The notes under the pieces: model-generated | Database searches by the model: none | Seen by the model: the letters and a program-made list of their open reading frames with translations, nothing else | Told to the model about the DNA's origin: nothing | Shown: positions 43,086 to 44,974 of the stretch, one piece after another | Position numbering within the stretch: position 1 is the stretch's first letter | Layout of the letters: every line of letters starts with the position of its first letter | From: Azospirillaceae bacterium | GTDB taxonomy: Bacteria; Pseudomonadota; Alphaproteobacteria; Azospirillales; Azospirillaceae | Reading direction: 5' to 3' | Length of the DNA: 44,974 nt | Assembly: GCA_028281465.1 (NCBI GenBank) | Contig: JANQJV010000192.1 | Span: forward strand, 1 to 44,974 | Made by a program: the position numbers and the translations under genes

Positions 43086-44813
43086 TCAAACGGACGCGAC
43101 CGGTTTTGTTTTAGGATCCGTTCCAGATAGGAAATTCCTTAGTTTCGCCGCTGCATCGCGCCGCTCCTCATCGGTCTTTAGGCGCTCCAGATAGGCTGGC
43201 AAGAAGGCGATGTCCCTGAGTTCCCGGGATATTGTTTGGCTGGCATAGGTTCGGGCCTTGCCGTTCCCCAAGGGAAGAGCGATGCACAGCCGGATGAGGG
43301 CGCCGACCCGCTCCTGATGGCTGCGATTGGCCAACGCCATGACGTCGGTCTTGAACACATCAAGGATGGCGTCGTCGACGGCAGCCAGGAAATCAAGTTT
43401 GTTGCGATCGAGAAATGGCAGCCCAGCGACAAGCTGTTGCATCTCCACGAGCGGTTTCAGAGCCGCCACACGGGTCTTGGCCTCACGCAGACACTGCCAC
43501 ACGAAGTCATCCGGAGAAACGGCGGCGCGGAATTGGCCGAGAATCGTAGATTTGTTTGCCGACCCTGGGGCCAGGGTGATCAACCGGCACACCAGCGCCA
43601 CCTTGTCGCCCATGCCGGACGCACCATGCAAACACGCGCCCACGGTGCCGGCAGACAGATTTCGGGCGGTGCGCTGCTCCAGGATATCGTGGACCTCTTC
43701 GTCGCCGACGAGCGCCGAAGCGCATTCGCGCATATGGCGCAGAATCTGTCCCTGCGCTTCCAGCTCGGCCATCAAAGAGCCCTGGGGCACGAGCGACGTC
43801 CAGGCGTACAGGTCTCGCAGGATGCGCCGGCGCAACATGGCACGCGTCCGCGGCAAACGCCCTTGACCAATCAACGCCGCGACCTGGGCAAGACCAGCCG
43901 GTGCCCCGTCCGGCACCCAGTCGGCGGCGCCAGCATGAAATCCGATGAGCGCCCGCAGCGACTGGCATCGGCCATCGTTGCCGATCAATTCACGCGGCAC
44001 AGCACCAGCGGACACCATTTCGGCAAGGAGGGTGTCCAACCAGCGCAGATGGGACGCCGGCATGTCGGGCTCGATCAACAATCCAATCACGTCGAACCGG
44101 TCGAGCCGGGTCTTGGCCGGCACCAGAGTCGCACTCAACAGGCGGAAGATGCGGAACGCCCGCCGGCCTTCGGGCAGTGTGCTACCGTCCAAGGACCGGC
44201 AGACAGCACCGAACTGGCCAGGTGCGACCGCCGACACCGGTGACGCGACCGCCTCGGCGCGCAGCTCTGCCGCGAGTTGGTCCATCAGCGCCATCAAGCC
44301 CTTGAACAGCCGCGATGCCGGCACCGACCCTCGTTTCGCCTCCGCCACGGCAATCTTCTGCAAAGCCCCCTGGAGGGTGGTGCCGGCCATCTCCAAGCTG
44401 TGAACATGCCGTTCGGAATGCAGCACCTCCAGAAGCGTCAAGCGGCGTTCTTCCAGGAACCGGGCCAGATGCCGCCGTAGCAACGCCCGGCCCGCCTCCG
44501 TATAAGCGTCCTCCACCGAAACCAAGGCTGGACCACCATCCTCGTCGACGAGATGCGCCAGCGGATCGGCCTGAACCACGCCGTCCAGGACACGCTTGAA
44601 AACGATGCAGCGCTCGGTGAATTCATGGTCCACATATGTATCGAGACGCATGAGGCGGACGCCGCCAACGGACCCTTCGTCGATCAGCCGCTTGGCGCCC
44701 TCCAGCAGCGCGGCCTTGTCCGCCGCGGCGGTCAGATCGACCCAACCCTTGTCGCGCAAACACTGCAAGACGAATCGGATTTGCACTGTGGGACTTTGCG
44801 GCGGCACTGTCAC
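43086..44813 (-). CDS. Large alpha-helical protein of unknown function
   Basis: A 575-residue protein from GTG 44813 (GAGG 9-10 bases upstream); an ATG at 44852 is the alternative. It has no signal peptide or membrane segment. The sequence is helical throughout and rich in Leu, Ala and Arg, with stretches such as RRHLARFLEERRLTLLEVLHSERHVHSLEMAG and RNKLDFLAAVDDAILDVF. I recognise no catalytic motif. Its N-terminus (PTVQIRFVLQCLRDKGWVDLTAAADKAALLEGAKRLIDEG) reads like a small folded domain. It converges on cheZ with 79 bases between stops, so it is not part of that operon. Confidence 0.7.
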   Translation of the reverse strand: MTVPPQSPTVQIRFVLQCLRDKGWVDLTAAADKAALLEGAKRLIDEGSVGGVRLMRLDTYVDHEFTERCIVFKRVLDGVVQADPLAHLVDEDGGPALVSVEDAYTEAGRALLRRHLARFLEERRLTLLEVLHSERHVHSLEMAGTTLQGALQKIAVAEAKRGSVPASRLFKGLMALMDQLAAELRAEAVASPVSAVAPGQFGAVCRSLDGSTLPEGRRAFRIFRLLSATLVPAKTRLDRFDVIGLLIEPDMPASHLRWLDTLLAEMVSAGAVPRELIGNDGRCQSLRALIGFHAGAADWVPDGAPAGLAQVAALIGQGRLPRTRAMLRRRILRDLYAWTSLVPQGSLMAELEAQGQILRHMRECASALVGDEEVHDILEQRTARNLSAGTVGACLHGASGMGDKVALVCRLITLAPGSANKSTILGQFRAAVSPDDFVWQCLREAKTRVAALKPLVEMQQLVAGLPFLDRNKLDFLAAVDDAILDVFKTDVMALANRSHQERVGALIRLCIALPLGNGKARTYASQTISRELRDIAFLPAYLERLKTDEERRDAAAKLRNFLSGTDPKTKPVASV

Positions 44814-44929
44814 GGGCAATGACCTCGGTCGCACGGCAGCACGGTGCCACATCGATCAGTCGCACCGGTTTGAGGAGACTAACAAGAAACTGACGGTGCC
44901 GTTGGGCACAAACGGGTCCATGCGGGGAG

Positions 44930-44960
44930 GCCTTTGTGGGAGCGCCGACGCCTCGTCGGC
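44930..44960. repeat. REP-like hairpin at the window end
   Basis: TTTGTGGGAGC (from 44934) precedes a perfect 7-bp stem GCCGACG-CCT-CGTCGGC (44944-44960). A GTGGGAGC head followed by a short GC-rich hairpin resembles the REP elements associated with RAYT transposases. Only one copy is seen here and the window ends just after, so it could also be a chance hairpin. Confidence 0.3.
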
Positions 44961-44974
44961 CTCGTGTGCACGCC

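Overview
The window reads as a chromosomal segment of an alphaproteobacterium, most likely of the Rhodospirillales or a close relative. Supporting signs are a C4-pathway 5-aminolevulinate synthase (hemA), a Ros/MucR regulator, a COQ9-family gene beside rpsU, an rpiB-glyA-nrdR cluster, a TPR gene fused by overlap to ispE, a gltX-cysS pair, glyQ-glyS-ppdK in one run, and CheZ proteins of the alphaproteobacterial type. The DNA is GC-rich with high third-position GC, so long antisense open frames are common and were ignored. No rRNA, tRNA, CRISPR array, insertion sequence or prophage was seen.

Layout. 0-7.3 kb: the end of a ycjX-like GTPase gene and ycjF, arsC, a TPR-like secreted protein overlapping a shortened BON lipoprotein, an M20 amidohydrolase, rpsU (GTG start) divergent from def-coq9, then moaE. 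7.4-13.5 kb: a MucR/Ros regulator with a degenerate zinc site, rpiB-glyA-nrdR, and TPR-ispE. 13.5-17.7 kb: a minus-strand sensory operon of one methyl-accepting chemotaxis protein and three response regulators without DNA-binding domains; two of these are tandem paralogues sharing an unusual C-terminal module. 18-25 kb: an HD phosphohydrolase, then ppdK, glyS, glyQ and a small membrane zinc-ribbon protein. 25-31 kb: a pentapeptide-repeat protein, gltX-cysS, a small protein with a promoter and palindrome, and hemA. 31-36.5 kb: a YgiQ-type radical SAM protein, a nitroreductase, a ClbS/DfsB-like protein, and two gene remnants (alpha/beta hydrolase, Uma2 nuclease), followed by about 1.25 kb without a recognisable gene; this is the most eroded part of the window. 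36.5-40.1 kb: a class III aminotransferase divergent from an aminopeptidase P. 40.5-43 kb: cheY followed by two CheZ-type phosphatase genes. 43-44.8 kb: a large helical protein of unknown function.

The most striking item is the first CheZ gene (40848-41996). Its core has the phosphatase signature, but its tail carries seven copies of a short acidic peptide (S/N/D-Q-x-x-I/V-D-x-M/L-F). This is the pattern of the CheY-binding peptides at the CheZ C-terminus and the FliM N-terminus. The neighbouring canonical CheZ ends in exactly one copy. Part of the array is a 54-bp tandem DNA repeat, which points to recent expansion and perhaps variable copy number. With cheY abutting this gene, the locus may encode a multivalent CheY-capturing phosphatase.
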